A program made the position numbers and the translations under genes. A model generated the notes under the pieces. It was not told the DNA's origin and did no database searches. It saw only the letters and a list, made by a program, of their open reading frames with translations. Source: Xanthomarina sp035306705 (lineage in GTDB: Bacteria; Bacteroidota; Bacteroidia; Flavobacteriales; Flavobacteriaceae). Taken from it: DNA of 64,000 nucleotides. The DNA is taken from assembly GCF_035306705.1 (NCBI RefSeq), contig NZ_DATGNO010000074.1, positions 21,554 to 85,553 on the forward strand. The letters run 5' to 3'. Shown piece after piece: positions 42,772 through 51,885 of the stretch. How positions within the stretch are numbered: the first letter of the stretch is position 1; the number at the start of each line of letters is the position of its first letter.

Positions 42772-44070
42772 ATGGCAAAACTTCAAAAAGGAAGTAAAAA
42801 ACTACTGAATGCTTGGGCTTTTTACGATTGGGCAAATTCAGTATACACCCTAACTATTGCATCCTCAATTTTCCCTATATTTTATTCGGCGCTATTTTTA
42901 AGTGAAATTAAACAAGTCAACGCTTTTGGCTTTAACTTTAAAAGTACGGCATTAATAACTTTCGTTACCGCTTTTACTTTTTTGGTTGTTTCTTTTTTGT
43001 CACCACTATTGTCCGGAATTGCAGATTATATAGGAAACAAGAAAAGTTTCATGAAATTTTTCTGTTACGTAGGTGGTCTTGGATGTATAGGTTTGTATTG
43101 GTTTAGTCTAGATCATATTTATATAAGCTTGTTGTTTTACTTTATGGGTTTGATTGGATATTGGGGAAGTTTGGTTTTTTATAATTCGTATTTACCAGAT
43201 ATTGCTTTTCTAGAGCAACAGGACAGAGTAAGTGCTAAGGGATTTTCCTTAGGTTATGTTGGAAGTGTTATTTTACTACTTATCAATTTGGCTATGGTTA
43301 TGAGCCAGGAAACAGGGGAAGCCAAAATGGAAATGATGCGTTGGTCTTTTGTTATGGTTGGTGTTTGGTGGATTTTATTTAGTCAATACACGTTTTATGT
43401 ATTACCTAAAGGAGTTCAAAATGGTGAAAAAGTAACTAGGAATGTCATTCTTAACGGATTTAGGGAACTGCGTCAAGTTTGGCGACAGTTAAAGCAAAAC
43501 TTAAGGCTAAAACGCTATTTATTAGCTTTTTTCGTGTTTAGTATGGCGGTTCAAACTATTATGTTAATAGCCGTTTATTTTGGAGAAGAGGAAATTGCTT
43601 GGGCAGACGATAGCGAAAAAACCTTGGGTTTAATTGTTAGTATTTTAGTCATTCAAGTAGTAGCTATTTTAGGAGCTATTTTAACTTCTAGAGCCTCTGA
43701 GAAATTTGGAAATATTAAAACGCTAATTGTGGTTAATATCATCTGGATGTCCTTGTGTATTGCTGCATACTTTGTAATTACACCGATTCATTTTTATATT
43801 ACTGCAGGTTTTGTAGGCTTGGTTATGGGAGGTATTCAGGCTTTGGCTAGATCGACCTATTCCAAATTTTTACCAGAAACACAGGATACCACCTCTTTCT
43901 TTAGTTTTTATGATGTGGCCGAAAAAATAGGCATCGTTATCGGAATGATCATTTTTGCAACCATCGATCAAGTAACAGGAAGCATGCGAAATGCTATTTT
44001 AGTTTTATTTGTCTTCTTTTTAGCGGGCATTATTTTATTGTTTCGGGTGCCAAGACAAGAACAAAATTAA
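42772..44070 (+). CDS. MFS transporter, UMF1/Atg22-like family
   Basis: A 432-residue 12-helix transporter. Hydrophobic segments alternate with short loops over the whole length. The early segment NAWAFYDWANSVYTLTIASSIFPIFY is the hallmark of the Atg22/UMF1 branch of the major facilitator superfamily, and the loop GIADYIGNKKSFM follows. A charged cytoplasmic loop lies near 215-240. Bacterial members have no agreed substrate; amino-acid efflux is inferred only from yeast Atg22. It starts 15 bp after the M48 terminator and is followed by a lipoprotein gene. Confidence 0.87.
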   Translation: MAKLQKGSKKLLNAWAFYDWANSVYTLTIASSIFPIFYSALFLSEIKQVNAFGFNFKSTALITFVTAFTFLVVSFLSPLLSGIADYIGNKKSFMKFFCYVGGLGCIGLYWFSLDHIYISLLFYFMGLIGYWGSLVFYNSYLPDIAFLEQQDRVSAKGFSLGYVGSVILLLINLAMVMSQETGEAKMEMMRWSFVMVGVWWILFSQYTFYVLPKGVQNGEKVTRNVILNGFRELRQVWRQLKQNLRLKRYLLAFFVFSMAVQTIMLIAVYFGEEEIAWADDSEKTLGLIVSILVIQVVAILGAILTSRASEKFGNIKTLIVVNIIWMSLCIAAYFVITPIHFYITAGFVGLVMGGIQALARSTYSKFLPETQDTTSFFSFYDVAEKIGIVIGMIIFATIDQVTGSMRNAILVLFVFFLAGIILLFRVPRQEQN

Positions 44071-44102
44071 ATAATAATACATACTAATTTAAATTTTATA
44101 CC

Positions 44103-44717
44103 ATGAAACAATACCTTAAATCTTTTACAATTTTATCGTTTTCAATCTTTTTTATCACGTTTACGGCTTGTGATAATGAACCAATTGATAGTGGAATAAT
44201 AAATCAATCCAATAATTCAAATAATACGGGAGGTGGAGATAATTCATCCTTTGTTGGTGATTGGGAAACGATATCTTTTGAAACCCAAACAACAACAAAC
44301 ATGACATTTATGGGTGAAACAAGCATCTCAAATAATGAGATTGTAGGAGTAGACATGGATTATATTGTATCTTTTACCGAAAGTGCTTTTGTAACTTCTG
44401 GAAATTATTCTATGCATTTAATTACTTTATTTAATGGTGTTGAGATGCAAAATGTAACAGAAACATATTCGGATGTTTCGGGATCGGGCACATATACTAC
44501 AAATGGAAATACGTTGACTACAGACGGTGCTTTTTTTGAATTTGATTTTGAAGGTGTAGATACATCTGAATACAGTGAGGGACAATCCATTCAATTTACT
44601 TTCAGTAATGGAGGACAAACATTGAAAATGGTACAATTTGAAGAAGTTACAATAAATCAATCTGGAGCAGAGACAACTACAATAATAAATTCGGTAACAA
44701 TTATGAATAGACTTTAA
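44103..44717 (+). CDS. lipoprotein, lipocalin-like beta-sandwich, unknown role
   Basis: The 204-residue product has a lipoprotein signal (hydrophobic 8-21, lipobox FTAC with Cys23), then an Asn/Ser/Gly linker. From about residue 50 (FVGDWETISFETQTT) the pattern of short strands separated by polar turns, with GDW at the start and many Thr/Asn residues, resembles lipocalin-like lipoproteins of Bacteroidota. Family is not certain. It begins 32 bp after the MFS gene and ends at a bidirectional terminator. Overlapping minus-strand frames are shadows. Confidence 0.7.
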   Translation: MKQYLKSFTILSFSIFFITFTACDNEPIDSGIINQSNNSNNTGGGDNSSFVGDWETISFETQTTTNMTFMGETSISNNEIVGVDMDYIVSFTESAFVTSGNYSMHLITLFNGVEMQNVTETYSDVSGSGTYTTNGNTLTTDGAFFEFDFEGVDTSEYSEGQSIQFTFSNGGQTLKMVQFEEVTINQSGAETTTIINSVTIMNRL

Positions 44718-44809
44718 AGGATATAAAAATAACTACATGATTTATGTGGTTATTTCAAGCTGAATTTCAAGTTTTTAACTTCTTAGTAATAGAAAGCTAC
44801 GGTTTAAAG

Positions 44810-44838
44810 AAAAGGCGTCCATTTTTGGTCGCCTTTTA
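44810..44838. terminator. bidirectional terminator
   Basis: AAAAGGCG and CGCCTTTT form an 8-bp stem with a 12-base loop between the lipoprotein stop and the convergent GIN-domain gene. Confidence 0.8.
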
Positions 44839-44857
44839 CTATTAAATTTCTTTTCAT

Positions 44858-45568
44858 TTAGTCTTTACTAATACTTCCAGAACCAGTCACTTTGGTATCT
44901 TTTTGCTCCGGATTTCCTTTATATTCAATATCTCCAGAACCACTAACTCTAGCTTTTAAAGAAAGCTTACTCACTACATCAGCATCTCCAGAACCAGTTA
45001 AGGACACATCTGTGTGGTTGGATTCTAATTTAGACGCATCAAAATCTCCCGATCCAGAAACACTCACTTCTAAATTATTTGTAGAACCTGTAAGAGTTAA
45101 ATCTCCCGATCCAGACAAGCTGCTTTTTACGTTTTCTGCTTCAATATTTAGGGTTACATTTCCTGAACCTGCTAAAGACACTTCAAAATTGGAAGCAGAA
45201 ATAACATTCTTATTCCTTAAATCTCCAGAACCAGCTAGAGACACATTCGTTATATCTTTAAATGGAATGGTTATTTTAATAGTTTCACCTTTACTCGGTC
45301 TAAGGTTTACTTTATTTTTTTGCTTAATAATCAAATTGTTTCCTTTTACTTCAGTAATAATGTATTCCAACAGGTTTTCTTCGCCTTCAAGTGTTATTGT
45401 GCCTTCGGTTCCAGATACCAGAATGTAATTAAAAGAACCTGAACACTCAATGCCATCATAGTCTCCAGTAGTTCGAGTAAGGGTTTTAATATTTCCATTT
45501 CCATTAATTTTTTGTGCGTATCCGTAAGAAGATAGGAGTACAGCTGCAATTAGAATGAGTTTTTTCAT
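44858..45568 (-). CDS. head GIN domain adhesin-like protein (DUF2807)
   Basis: The 236-residue product has a signal peptide (1-18, ending YAQ) and a DUF2807 (head-GIN) domain. The body shows about seven evenly spaced SGSGD-type turns (LAGSGDL, LSGSGDL, VSGSGDF, LTGSGDA, VSGSGDI), spaced roughly 20 residues, the usual sign of a right-handed beta-helix. It ends VTGSGSISKD. These proteins are periplasmic or secreted with no defined ligand. It is the last gene of the operon beginning with the ECF sigma factor; 20 bp from the gene before. Confidence 0.85.
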   Translation of the reverse strand: MKKLILIAAVLLSSYGYAQKINGNGNIKTLTRTTGDYDGIECSGSFNYILVSGTEGTITLEGEENLLEYIITEVKGNNLIIKQKNKVNLRPSKGETIKITIPFKDITNVSLAGSGDLRNKNVISASNFEVSLAGSGNVTLNIEAENVKSSLSGSGDLTLTGSTNNLEVSVSGSGDFDASKLESNHTDVSLTGSGDADVVSKLSLKARVSGSGDIEYKGNPEQKDTKVTGSGSISKD

Positions 45569-45587
45569 AAGTTATAGTTTTTATTGA

Positions 45588-46691
45588 TTAGTTTTTATAA
45601 AATGAAACACTTCCATAATCTGATTCTATTTTAATCAAATTGCTCGAGTTAGAAGATCCATAATATCCAGAATAGTATTTCTCTCCAGATTCTTCACGTT
45701 TTTTATTGAATTGAAAGCCACTGTCGGTTAATGAGGCGTATTCCAAATGGATGTCAAAATTAAAATGATAATCTGATGCGTGACCAATTTTAATTCCTGT
45801 ATAATCTGAATCTATAGTTACATTTCCAGCATTCTTGGTTAGATTTCCAATTTTTATGGAACCATAGTCTGCTTCTAGATTTACGTTCTTATAAACATCT
45901 CCAATAACAACGGTTAAATAATCGCCATTTCCAGTAATGTTATTTGCTCTATTAATTTTTACCGAGCCATAATCGCATTCATAATTAATGTCTTCCACAG
46001 TTTCAATAATAGACGAGGTATAATCTGCATTTAGTTTGATGTTTTTTGCTTTGGCAAGGGTAAATCCGCTATAATCGGCATTTATTTCTCCACTTTTAAT
46101 GTATTCAAAATAGCAATTGGAGGTGTAGTCAAAACTTATTCTGTTGTTATCTGCCATAAGTTCTTTGGTTGTTATTTTTCCATAGTCGCAGCTTATAATG
46201 GCGCGACCTTCAAGTTTTCCTAAATTAATGCTGCCATAATCGTTGCTTAAATCGACCGAATTTGTAATAGGCATTTTAACCACATAATTTATAGACATGT
46301 TTACATTGTTGCTTGTGCCCCAGTTCCACCATGAGTTTGACTTGGTTTTGTTGAAAATGGTTTTTGCAGAAACCAGATTGTTTGTTGCGGTAAAATCGAC
46401 AGAAATATCATCTAATTTGCGCTGTACTTTATCCTCGACGTTTCCTTTTGTAGTAATGGTAACAACAATTTCTATCCTGTTTTCATTCCAAGTAACTATG
46501 TCTAGGTTTCCATAACTATTATTGATTTTCAGCATGGCATTTGAAGCTACATGAAAAGATTTTTTAATAATTTTCTCTTTGGTATGCTTCTCTTTAATGC
46601 TTGAATCAACTTTAGGGTCGATGGTAGCAAAACCAATAATAGGAATCAGTAAAAAAAGCATAAGGAGTTTATATGTTTGTATTGTTTTCAT
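45588..46691 (-). CDS. DUF4097-like beta-helix protein with DYGS repeats
   Basis: The 367-residue product has a signal peptide (about 1-23). It shows a long series of short repeats based on DYGS, DYTS or DYTG (for example SNDYGSINLGKLEGRA, SCDYGKITTKEL, NADYTSSIIETV, ECDYGSVKINRA, EADYGSIKIGNL), spaced about 18-20 residues, as in DUF4097 proteins that form beta-helices. The first 120 residues are a different all-beta part. It overlaps the preceding anti-sigma-like gene by 23 bases, so it is in the same operon. Surface or periplasmic location is likely; function unknown. Confidence 0.78.
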   Translation of the reverse strand: MKTIQTYKLLMLFLLIPIIGFATIDPKVDSSIKEKHTKEKIIKKSFHVASNAMLKINNSYGNLDIVTWNENRIEIVVTITTKGNVEDKVQRKLDDISVDFTATNNLVSAKTIFNKTKSNSWWNWGTSNNVNMSINYVVKMPITNSVDLSNDYGSINLGKLEGRAIISCDYGKITTKELMADNNRISFDYTSNCYFEYIKSGEINADYSGFTLAKAKNIKLNADYTSSIIETVEDINYECDYGSVKINRANNITGNGDYLTVVIGDVYKNVNLEADYGSIKIGNLTKNAGNVTIDSDYTGIKIGHASDYHFNFDIHLEYASLTDSGFQFNKKREESGEKYYSGYYGSSNSSNLIKIESDYGSVSFYKN

Positions 46692-47226
46692 GGTTAAATT
46701 GCTTTATGTTTTCTATATGTTTTAGCGTATTTTGTAAAATATCTATTCTGTTTTGAAAGTTTTTTATCATGGCAAAAATCACCCGATTATCATCACCACT
46801 TTTGGTTAAATCCACTTGTAGATTTTCATAGTTAACCTCTAGTTTTTTAATTTGAACTAAAGCATCGTTAATAATTTTTTTGGTTTCAGGATTCGATGCT
46901 TTTTCAAGCATTTTCAATTCTTCAGAAATAGTGTTGGTAAAAAAGCTTTGTGTTTTTTCCATTTCAGGAGATACATTTGCCAAATCCCGAACTTCATTAT
47001 TGGATTTATTCGCTAAAACCAAGGTCATAACCAAAAGAAGAGCTGCTGCAATTCCAGACAAAGGTTTCCAAAGGCGTATTCTTTTAGAAGTTTTAGAGAT
47101 TTCTACCAGATTGGATTGGTTATTTAATTTATCTAAAAAGCGTTTGCTGTGTCCAGAGTTTGGCGCTTCAACATCAAAGGTGTCTTTTAAATCATCAAAC
47201 AGTTTGTTTATGTTATCTGTGTTCAT
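46669..47226 (-). CDS. probable anti-sigma factor, single-pass membrane protein
   Basis: A 185-residue protein with a cytoplasmic N-terminal domain (about 1-50), one membrane helix at about 53-70 (SGIAAALLLVMTLVLA) and a largely alpha-helical periplasmic part, with a coiled coil near 115-175. It is coded immediately after the ECF sigma gene (10 bp), the usual order for an anti-sigma factor, although a canonical zinc-type HxxxCxxC motif is absent. It would hold the sigma factor inactive at the membrane until an envelope signal arrives. Identification is by context and topology. Confidence 0.78.
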   Translation of the reverse strand: MNTDNINKLFDDLKDTFDVEAPNSGHSKRFLDKLNNQSNLVEISKTSKRIRLWKPLSGIAAALLLVMTLVLANKSNNEVRDLANVSPEMEKTQSFFTNTISEELKMLEKASNPETKKIINDALVQIKKLEVNYENLQVDLTKSGDDNRVIFAMIKNFQNRIDILQNTLKHIENIKQFNHENNTNI

Positions 47227-47236
47227 AATTTTTGTT

Positions 47237-47800
47237 TTAATTCGATGTTAAGGGCATTAGTTTTTGTCTTAAACTTTCTTTAGCTCTCGAAATTGTGGTT
47301 CTGCAGTTAGAGTAACTCATGTTTAAAATGCTGCTAATTTCCTCGTAATCGTATCCTTCAATTAAATGTAGAGTTAGGGTAATTCTATAGTTTTCCTTTA
47401 AGGTATTTAAAGTTTCGAGTACTTGTTTTGCTTTTAAATTTGTAAATTCGTAATCGATTGGAATTCCTTGGTCCTCACTTTCAATTTTATATTTTACATC
47501 CTCAAAAGAGGCGGTTTCATATTTGTTGTTCTTTTTAAAATGATGTAAACTATTATTAATAACAATTCGTTTTAACCAAGCTCCAAAAGTGGAAACATCT
47601 TGTAGGCTTTCTAGTTTTGTAAATGCTAAAAGGAAAGCTTCCTGCATAACGTCTTCAGCTTCAAAACGGTCTTTTACAATTCTATAAGCTACATTAAACA
47701 TCGCTTTGTAATATCTGTTGTAAATCTCCAACTGCGCAAGTTGGTTACCAGATTTGCAGAGCGAAATCAGTTGTTCAATATGTTGATGGGTTAGTGACAA
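47237..47800 (-). CDS. RNA polymerase ECF sigma-70 factor
   Basis: A 187-residue ECF sigma factor. Region 2 is about residues 22-85 (YNRYYKAMFNVAYRIVKDRFEAEDVMQEAFL, including the DVMQEAF helix), and region 4 is about 120-180 (LKENYRITLTLHLIEGYDYEEISSILNMSYSNCRTTISRAKESL), with the usual Tyr-Asp-Tyr-Glu-Glu-Ile helix. No region 1 or 3. It leads an operon with an anti-sigma and two beta-helix proteins, and probably activates that operon. It is divergent from lon across a 295-bp spacer. Confidence 0.93.
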   Translation of the reverse strand: MSLTHQHIEQLISLCKSGNQLAQLEIYNRYYKAMFNVAYRIVKDRFEAEDVMQEAFLLAFTKLESLQDVSTFGAWLKRIVINNSLHHFKKNNKYETASFEDVKYKIESEDQGIPIDYEFTNLKAKQVLETLNTLKENYRITLTLHLIEGYDYEEISSILNMSYSNCRTTISRAKESLRQKLMPLTSN

Positions 47801-47970
47801 ATAAAACGGTTTGTTAGTATAAAGATGTAATTAAAGTTAAACTGTTACAGTTTGCATAAAATTATTTTATTTTTTTTAAAGAAATGATATGTTTTGTATA
47901 TTATATAGAAAGAATTAAACTTTTTGGAGGGAATATGGAGTATGGCATATTAATTGAACTTTTAAATAGA

Positions 47971-48018
47971 GTTAAAATTCTTTTTATTAACTAATTGGTT
48001 AGTAATCAGAATTTTAAC
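47971..48018 (+). promoter_or_regulatory. inverted repeat upstream of lon
   Basis: GTTAAAATTCT (47971-47981) and AGAATTTTAAC (48008-48018) are perfect 11-bp inverted copies. The intervening bases form a second, imperfect stem (ATTAACTAA with TTGGTTAGTAAT). There is no T-run, so it is not a terminator. It lies 78 bp before the lon ATG in the sigma/lon intergenic region and could be an operator. Confidence 0.45.
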
Positions 48019-48095
48019 ATATAGTTGAAATATATAAAATAAGATGGATATTTTGTTTTTAAGAATATTAATGACAGAATGACTTAATAATAAAT

Positions 48096-50546
48096 ATGAA
48101 GAAAAGAGATTTATTTAGTCTTGACAGTTTGTCATTTCAGGAGTTTGATGAAAATTCAGAATTAATTCCTTTAATGACACCTGAAGACGAAGAAAAAATA
48201 TCAAACGAAAAATTACCAGATACCTTACCTATTCTATCCTTAAGAAATACGGTTTTATTTCCTGGAGTGGTTATTCCTATTACTGCTGGGAGAGATAAAT
48301 CCATTAAGTTAATAGACGATGCCAATAAAGGGAGCAAGGTTATTGGCGTGGTAGCTCAAAAAGACGAAGATATAGAAGATCCAACGGCAGCAGACATCCA
48401 TGAAACTGGAACTGTAGCTAGGATTTTACGTGTTTTAAAAATGCCAGATGGTAATACAACCGTAATTATTCAAGGGAAGAAAAGGTTTAAAGTAGATAAA
48501 GTAACTACTGAAAAACCTTATATGAAGGCTACTATTAGCGAAGTTCCTGAAGTAAGACCAGCCGTTAAAAACAAAGAGTTTGAGGCCATTATAGATTCTA
48601 TTAAAGATCTAGCGCTTCAAATTATTAGAGACAGCCCTAATATTCCGAGTGAAGCTTCTTTTGCTATTAAAAATATTGAAAGCAATTCGTTTTTAATAAA
48701 TTTTGTATCGTCTAACATGAATCTTTCGGTGCAAGAAAAACAATCTTTATTAGAAATAAACGACCTTAAGGAAAGAGCATTAGCCACCTTAAAGTATATG
48801 AATATTGAGTTTCAGAAATTAGCCTTAAGAAATGATATTCAGTTAAAGGTTCAAAGTGATATGAACCAACAGCAACGTGAGTATTTTCTTCATCAACAAA
48901 TGAAAACCATTCAAGAGGAACTAGGTGGAGTTAGTCACGATGAAGAATTGGAGGAAATGAAAATCCGTGCCAAATCAAAAAAATGGGACGAGAAAGTGGC
49001 AGAGCATTTTAATAAGGAAATTGCTAAAATGCAACGTATGAATCCTCAGGTTGCAGAATATTCCATCCAACGTAATTACCTAGATTTATTCTTGGATTTA
49101 CCTTGGAATCATTTCAGTAAGGATAAATTCGATTTAAAACGAGCAAAACGTATTTTAGATAGAGACCATTACGGTTTAGACGATGTAAAACAAAGAATTA
49201 TAGAGCATTTAGCTGTTGTTAAATTGCGTAACGACATGAAATCGCCAATTCTTTGTCTTTATGGACCTCCAGGAGTGGGTAAAACTTCTTTAGGCAAATC
49301 GGTTGCCGAAGCTCTAGGTAGAGAATATGTACGTGTGTCTTTAGGAGGTTTACGAGATGAAGCTGAAATTAGAGGACATAGAAAAACCTATATTGGCGCT
49401 ATGCCAGGACGTATTATTCAGAGTCTTAAAAAGGCAGGAACCTCTAATCCGGTTTTTGTTTTAGATGAAATAGATAAACTTTCAGTCTCACATCAAGGAG
49501 ATCCGTCTTCGGCCATGTTGGAAGTGTTGGATCCGGAGCAAAATAGCGAGTTTCATGACAATTTCCTAGAAATGGGTTACGACCTGTCAAAAGTGATGTT
49601 TATTGCTACTTGTAATAGTTTATCAACCATTCAACCAGCCTTGTTGGACAGAATGGAAATAATTAATGTTACCGGTTATACTATTGAAGAGAAGGTGGAA
49701 ATTGCCAAGCGCCATTTACTTCCAAAGCAATTAATAGAACACGGTTTAACAGATGAGCATTTAAAAATAGCAAAACCTCAATTGGAAAAAATAGTTGAAG
49801 GTTATACTAGAGAATCTGGAGTTCGTGGTTTGGAGAAGCAAATAGCAAAGATGGTTCGTTATGCTGCTAAAAGTATTGCCATGGAAGAAGAGTATAATAT
49901 TAAAATTTCAAACGAAAATATTATTGAAGTTCTAGGTGGACCAAAATTAGAACGTGATAAATACGAAAACAATAATGTAGCAGGTGTTGTTACCGGATTG
50001 GCTTGGACTAGAGTAGGAGGAGATATTTTATTTATAGAATCTATTCTCTCCAAAGGAAAAGGCACCTTGACCATAACAGGAAATCTTGGAACGGTTATGA
50101 AGGAATCGGCAACTATTGCCATGGAATATATTAAATCCAATGCCACAGATTTGAATTTAGACCCAGATGTATTTGAAAAATACAACGTGCATATTCACGT
50201 GCCAGAAGGAGCAACTCCTAAAGACGGACCAAGTGCAGGGGTTGCTATGTTGACCTCTTTGGTATCTTTATTTACACAAAGAAAAGTAAAGAAGAGCCTT
50301 GCTATGACCGGAGAAATTACTTTAAGAGGAAAAGTGCTTCCTGTTGGTGGAATTAAAGAGAAAATCTTAGCTGCCAAACGCGCTAGAATTAAAGAAATAC
50401 TACTTTGCGAAGACAATAGAAGAGATATAGAAGAAATTAAACCTGAATATTTAAAAGGTTTGACGTTTCATTATGTTTCAGAGATGAGCGAAGTTGTTAA
50501 AATAGCAATTACCAATCAAAAAGTAGTAAATGCGAAGAAACTTTAA
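48096..50546 (+). CDS. lon: ATP-dependent protease Lon
   Basis: An 816-residue AAA+ serine protease that degrades misfolded and regulatory proteins in the cytoplasm. The N-terminal LON substrate-binding domain starts at about 44 (LPILSLRNTVLFPGVVIP), Walker A is GPPGVGKTS at 390-398, Walker B VFVLDEIDKL follows, and the protease domain has Ser713 in KDGPSAGVAML and Lys754 in GGIKEKILAAKRA. Length matches Lon A. The upstream spacer contains a 48-bp inverted repeat which may regulate it; strong terminator downstream. Confidence 0.96.
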   Translation: MKKRDLFSLDSLSFQEFDENSELIPLMTPEDEEKISNEKLPDTLPILSLRNTVLFPGVVIPITAGRDKSIKLIDDANKGSKVIGVVAQKDEDIEDPTAADIHETGTVARILRVLKMPDGNTTVIIQGKKRFKVDKVTTEKPYMKATISEVPEVRPAVKNKEFEAIIDSIKDLALQIIRDSPNIPSEASFAIKNIESNSFLINFVSSNMNLSVQEKQSLLEINDLKERALATLKYMNIEFQKLALRNDIQLKVQSDMNQQQREYFLHQQMKTIQEELGGVSHDEELEEMKIRAKSKKWDEKVAEHFNKEIAKMQRMNPQVAEYSIQRNYLDLFLDLPWNHFSKDKFDLKRAKRILDRDHYGLDDVKQRIIEHLAVVKLRNDMKSPILCLYGPPGVGKTSLGKSVAEALGREYVRVSLGGLRDEAEIRGHRKTYIGAMPGRIIQSLKKAGTSNPVFVLDEIDKLSVSHQGDPSSAMLEVLDPEQNSEFHDNFLEMGYDLSKVMFIATCNSLSTIQPALLDRMEIINVTGYTIEEKVEIAKRHLLPKQLIEHGLTDEHLKIAKPQLEKIVEGYTRESGVRGLEKQIAKMVRYAAKSIAMEEEYNIKISNENIIEVLGGPKLERDKYENNNVAGVVTGLAWTRVGGDILFIESILSKGKGTLTITGNLGTVMKESATIAMEYIKSNATDLNLDPDVFEKYNVHIHVPEGATPKDGPSAGVAMLTSLVSLFTQRKVKKSLAMTGEITLRGKVLPVGGIKEKILAAKRARIKEILLCEDNRRDIEEIKPEYLKGLTFHYVSEMSEVVKIAITNQKVVNAKKL

Positions 50547-50569
50547 GTCGGTTAGCCTTAAAATGAAAC

Positions 50570-50601
50570 AAAACCTCGAATTTATATTCGAGGTTTTTTT
50601 T
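50570..50601 (+). terminator. terminator of lon
   Basis: AAACCTCGAAT and ATTCGAGGTTT form an 11-bp stem with a 4-base loop, followed by T8. Confidence 0.92.
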
Positions 50602-50662
50602 ATCATTTAAAAATAAATTATACTTGCAACCGTTTAAAGATAGATCGCGTTACGTTATATGT

Positions 50663-51682
50663 ATGTTTAAGAAAATTACGATAGTTTTTATAATGCTCAT
50701 CAGCACTTTTGTTTCTGCTCAAGTTGGTGGTGAAACAACTTATCAGTTTCTTAATCTGGTTTCGTCTCCGCGACAAGCAGCCTTAGGAGGAAAAGTCTTT
50801 ACCAATGTCGATTATGATGTAACTCAAGGTCTTACCAATCCGGCTACTATAAATCCAGAAATGGACAATCAATTAGCACTTAATTATACCAGTTATTTAG
50901 GAGGTATTAGTTACGGAACAGCTGCTTATGCATATACCTGGGATAGACGTACACAAACCTTCCACATGGGTGTGAATTACATTAACTATGGAAGTTTTGA
51001 TGGTTACGACGAAGATGGAAACTCCACAGGCTCTTTTACTGGTAATGAAGCCGCACTTTCTTTTGGTTATGCTACACAATTAGGTTATTCCGACTTTTAT
51101 GTAGGAGGAAACATTAAATTGATAACCTCCAAATTAGAACAATATAATTCCTTTGGAGCAGCCATAGACGCTGGACTTATTTATATAAACCAGGAGCTTG
51201 AATTTCAAGCTACTTTGGTTGTTAGAAATGCGGGAGTACAAATTACAACCTATGCAGGCTTGAACGAGCCTTTACCTTTAGAAATAGCTTTTGGTATGTC
51301 GCAAACCTTAGAACATGTTCCCATTCGTTGGCATTTAACTTTTGAGAATTTACAAAAATGGCCTATTTCTGTGTCAAATCCATCAAGGGCAGAAACCGAT
51401 TTAGAAGGCAATCAAACTCAGGAAAAAGTAGGTTTCTTCGACAATGTATTAAACCATACCATTGTTGGTGCTGAAATTTTCCCAGAAGGTGCATTTAACA
51501 TCCGATTGGGTTATAATTTTAGAAGAGGTCAAGAACTAAAAATAATTGATCAACGAAATTTCTCAGGAATCTCAGCGGGTTTCGGATTGAAACTTAATAA
51601 ACTTCGTTTTAGTTTTACACATGCTAGATATACAAGTGCGGCCAATGCTAGCTTTTTTGGTTTGCAATTGGATTTGCGCTAA
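50663..51682 (+). CDS. porQ: type IX secretion system protein PorQ
   Basis: Started at the ATG at 50663 (339 residues) because this gives the signal peptide (1-19, ending FVSAQ). The body is a 14-strand-type outer-membrane barrel of the FadL-like PorV/PorQ group: TYQFLNLVSSPRQAALGGKVF, TNPATINPEMDNQLALNYTSYLGGISYG, FYVGGNIKLITSKLEQYNSFGAAIDAGLIY and C-terminal SFTHARYTSAANASFFGLQLDLR, broken here into short parts. PorQ is needed for T9SS export and works with PorZ/PorU-type components. It is the first gene of a short group that leads to cmk. Confidence 0.85.
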   Translation: MFKKITIVFIMLISTFVSAQVGGETTYQFLNLVSSPRQAALGGKVFTNVDYDVTQGLTNPATINPEMDNQLALNYTSYLGGISYGTAAYAYTWDRRTQTFHMGVNYINYGSFDGYDEDGNSTGSFTGNEAALSFGYATQLGYSDFYVGGNIKLITSKLEQYNSFGAAIDAGLIYINQELEFQATLVVRNAGVQITTYAGLNEPLPLEIAFGMSQTLEHVPIRWHLTFENLQKWPISVSNPSRAETDLEGNQTQEKVGFFDNVLNHTIVGAEIFPEGAFNIRLGYNFRRGQELKIIDQRNFSGISAGFGLKLNKLRFSFTHARYTSAANASFFGLQLDLR

Positions 51683-51686
51683 GTGT

Positions 51687-51759
51687 CTAGAGATAAAAGT
51701 ACTTGGAGTGCCTAAAGTTATGAGTGGCTAGAGCTAAAAGTACTTGGAGTGTCTAAAGT
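51687..51759 (+). repeat. 41-bp imperfect tandem repeat
   Basis: CTAGAGATAAAAGTACTTGG starts at 51687 and CTAGAGCTAAAAGTACTTGG at 51728, a period of 41 bases, with the GAGTGYCTAAAGT tail in both. A decayed third piece (ATAAGTACTT) lies at 51771-51780. It sits between porQ and cmk. Confidence 0.85.
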
Positions 51760-51859
51760 GAGCTGCAGTTATAAGTACTTTATTTGATTAAATTTATGGG
51801 TTTCTAAGTTGTTTTTGAACCAATCCATATTTTTCTTTTACTACCTTGGAGATTTTAAG

Positions 51860-51867
51860 TAATTTTG
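51860..51867 (+). promoter_or_regulatory. candidate -7 element of cmk
   Basis: TAATTTTG matches TAnnTTTG, 18 bases before the ATG at 51886. The -33 region is T-rich without a clean TTTG. Confidence 0.4.
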
Positions 51868-51885
51868 CCACTTCAAATAATAAAC

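Noticed and set aside
51687..51780. Tandem repeat as a CRISPR array
   Set aside because: Only two and a part copies occur, with no unique spacers and no cas genes in the window.
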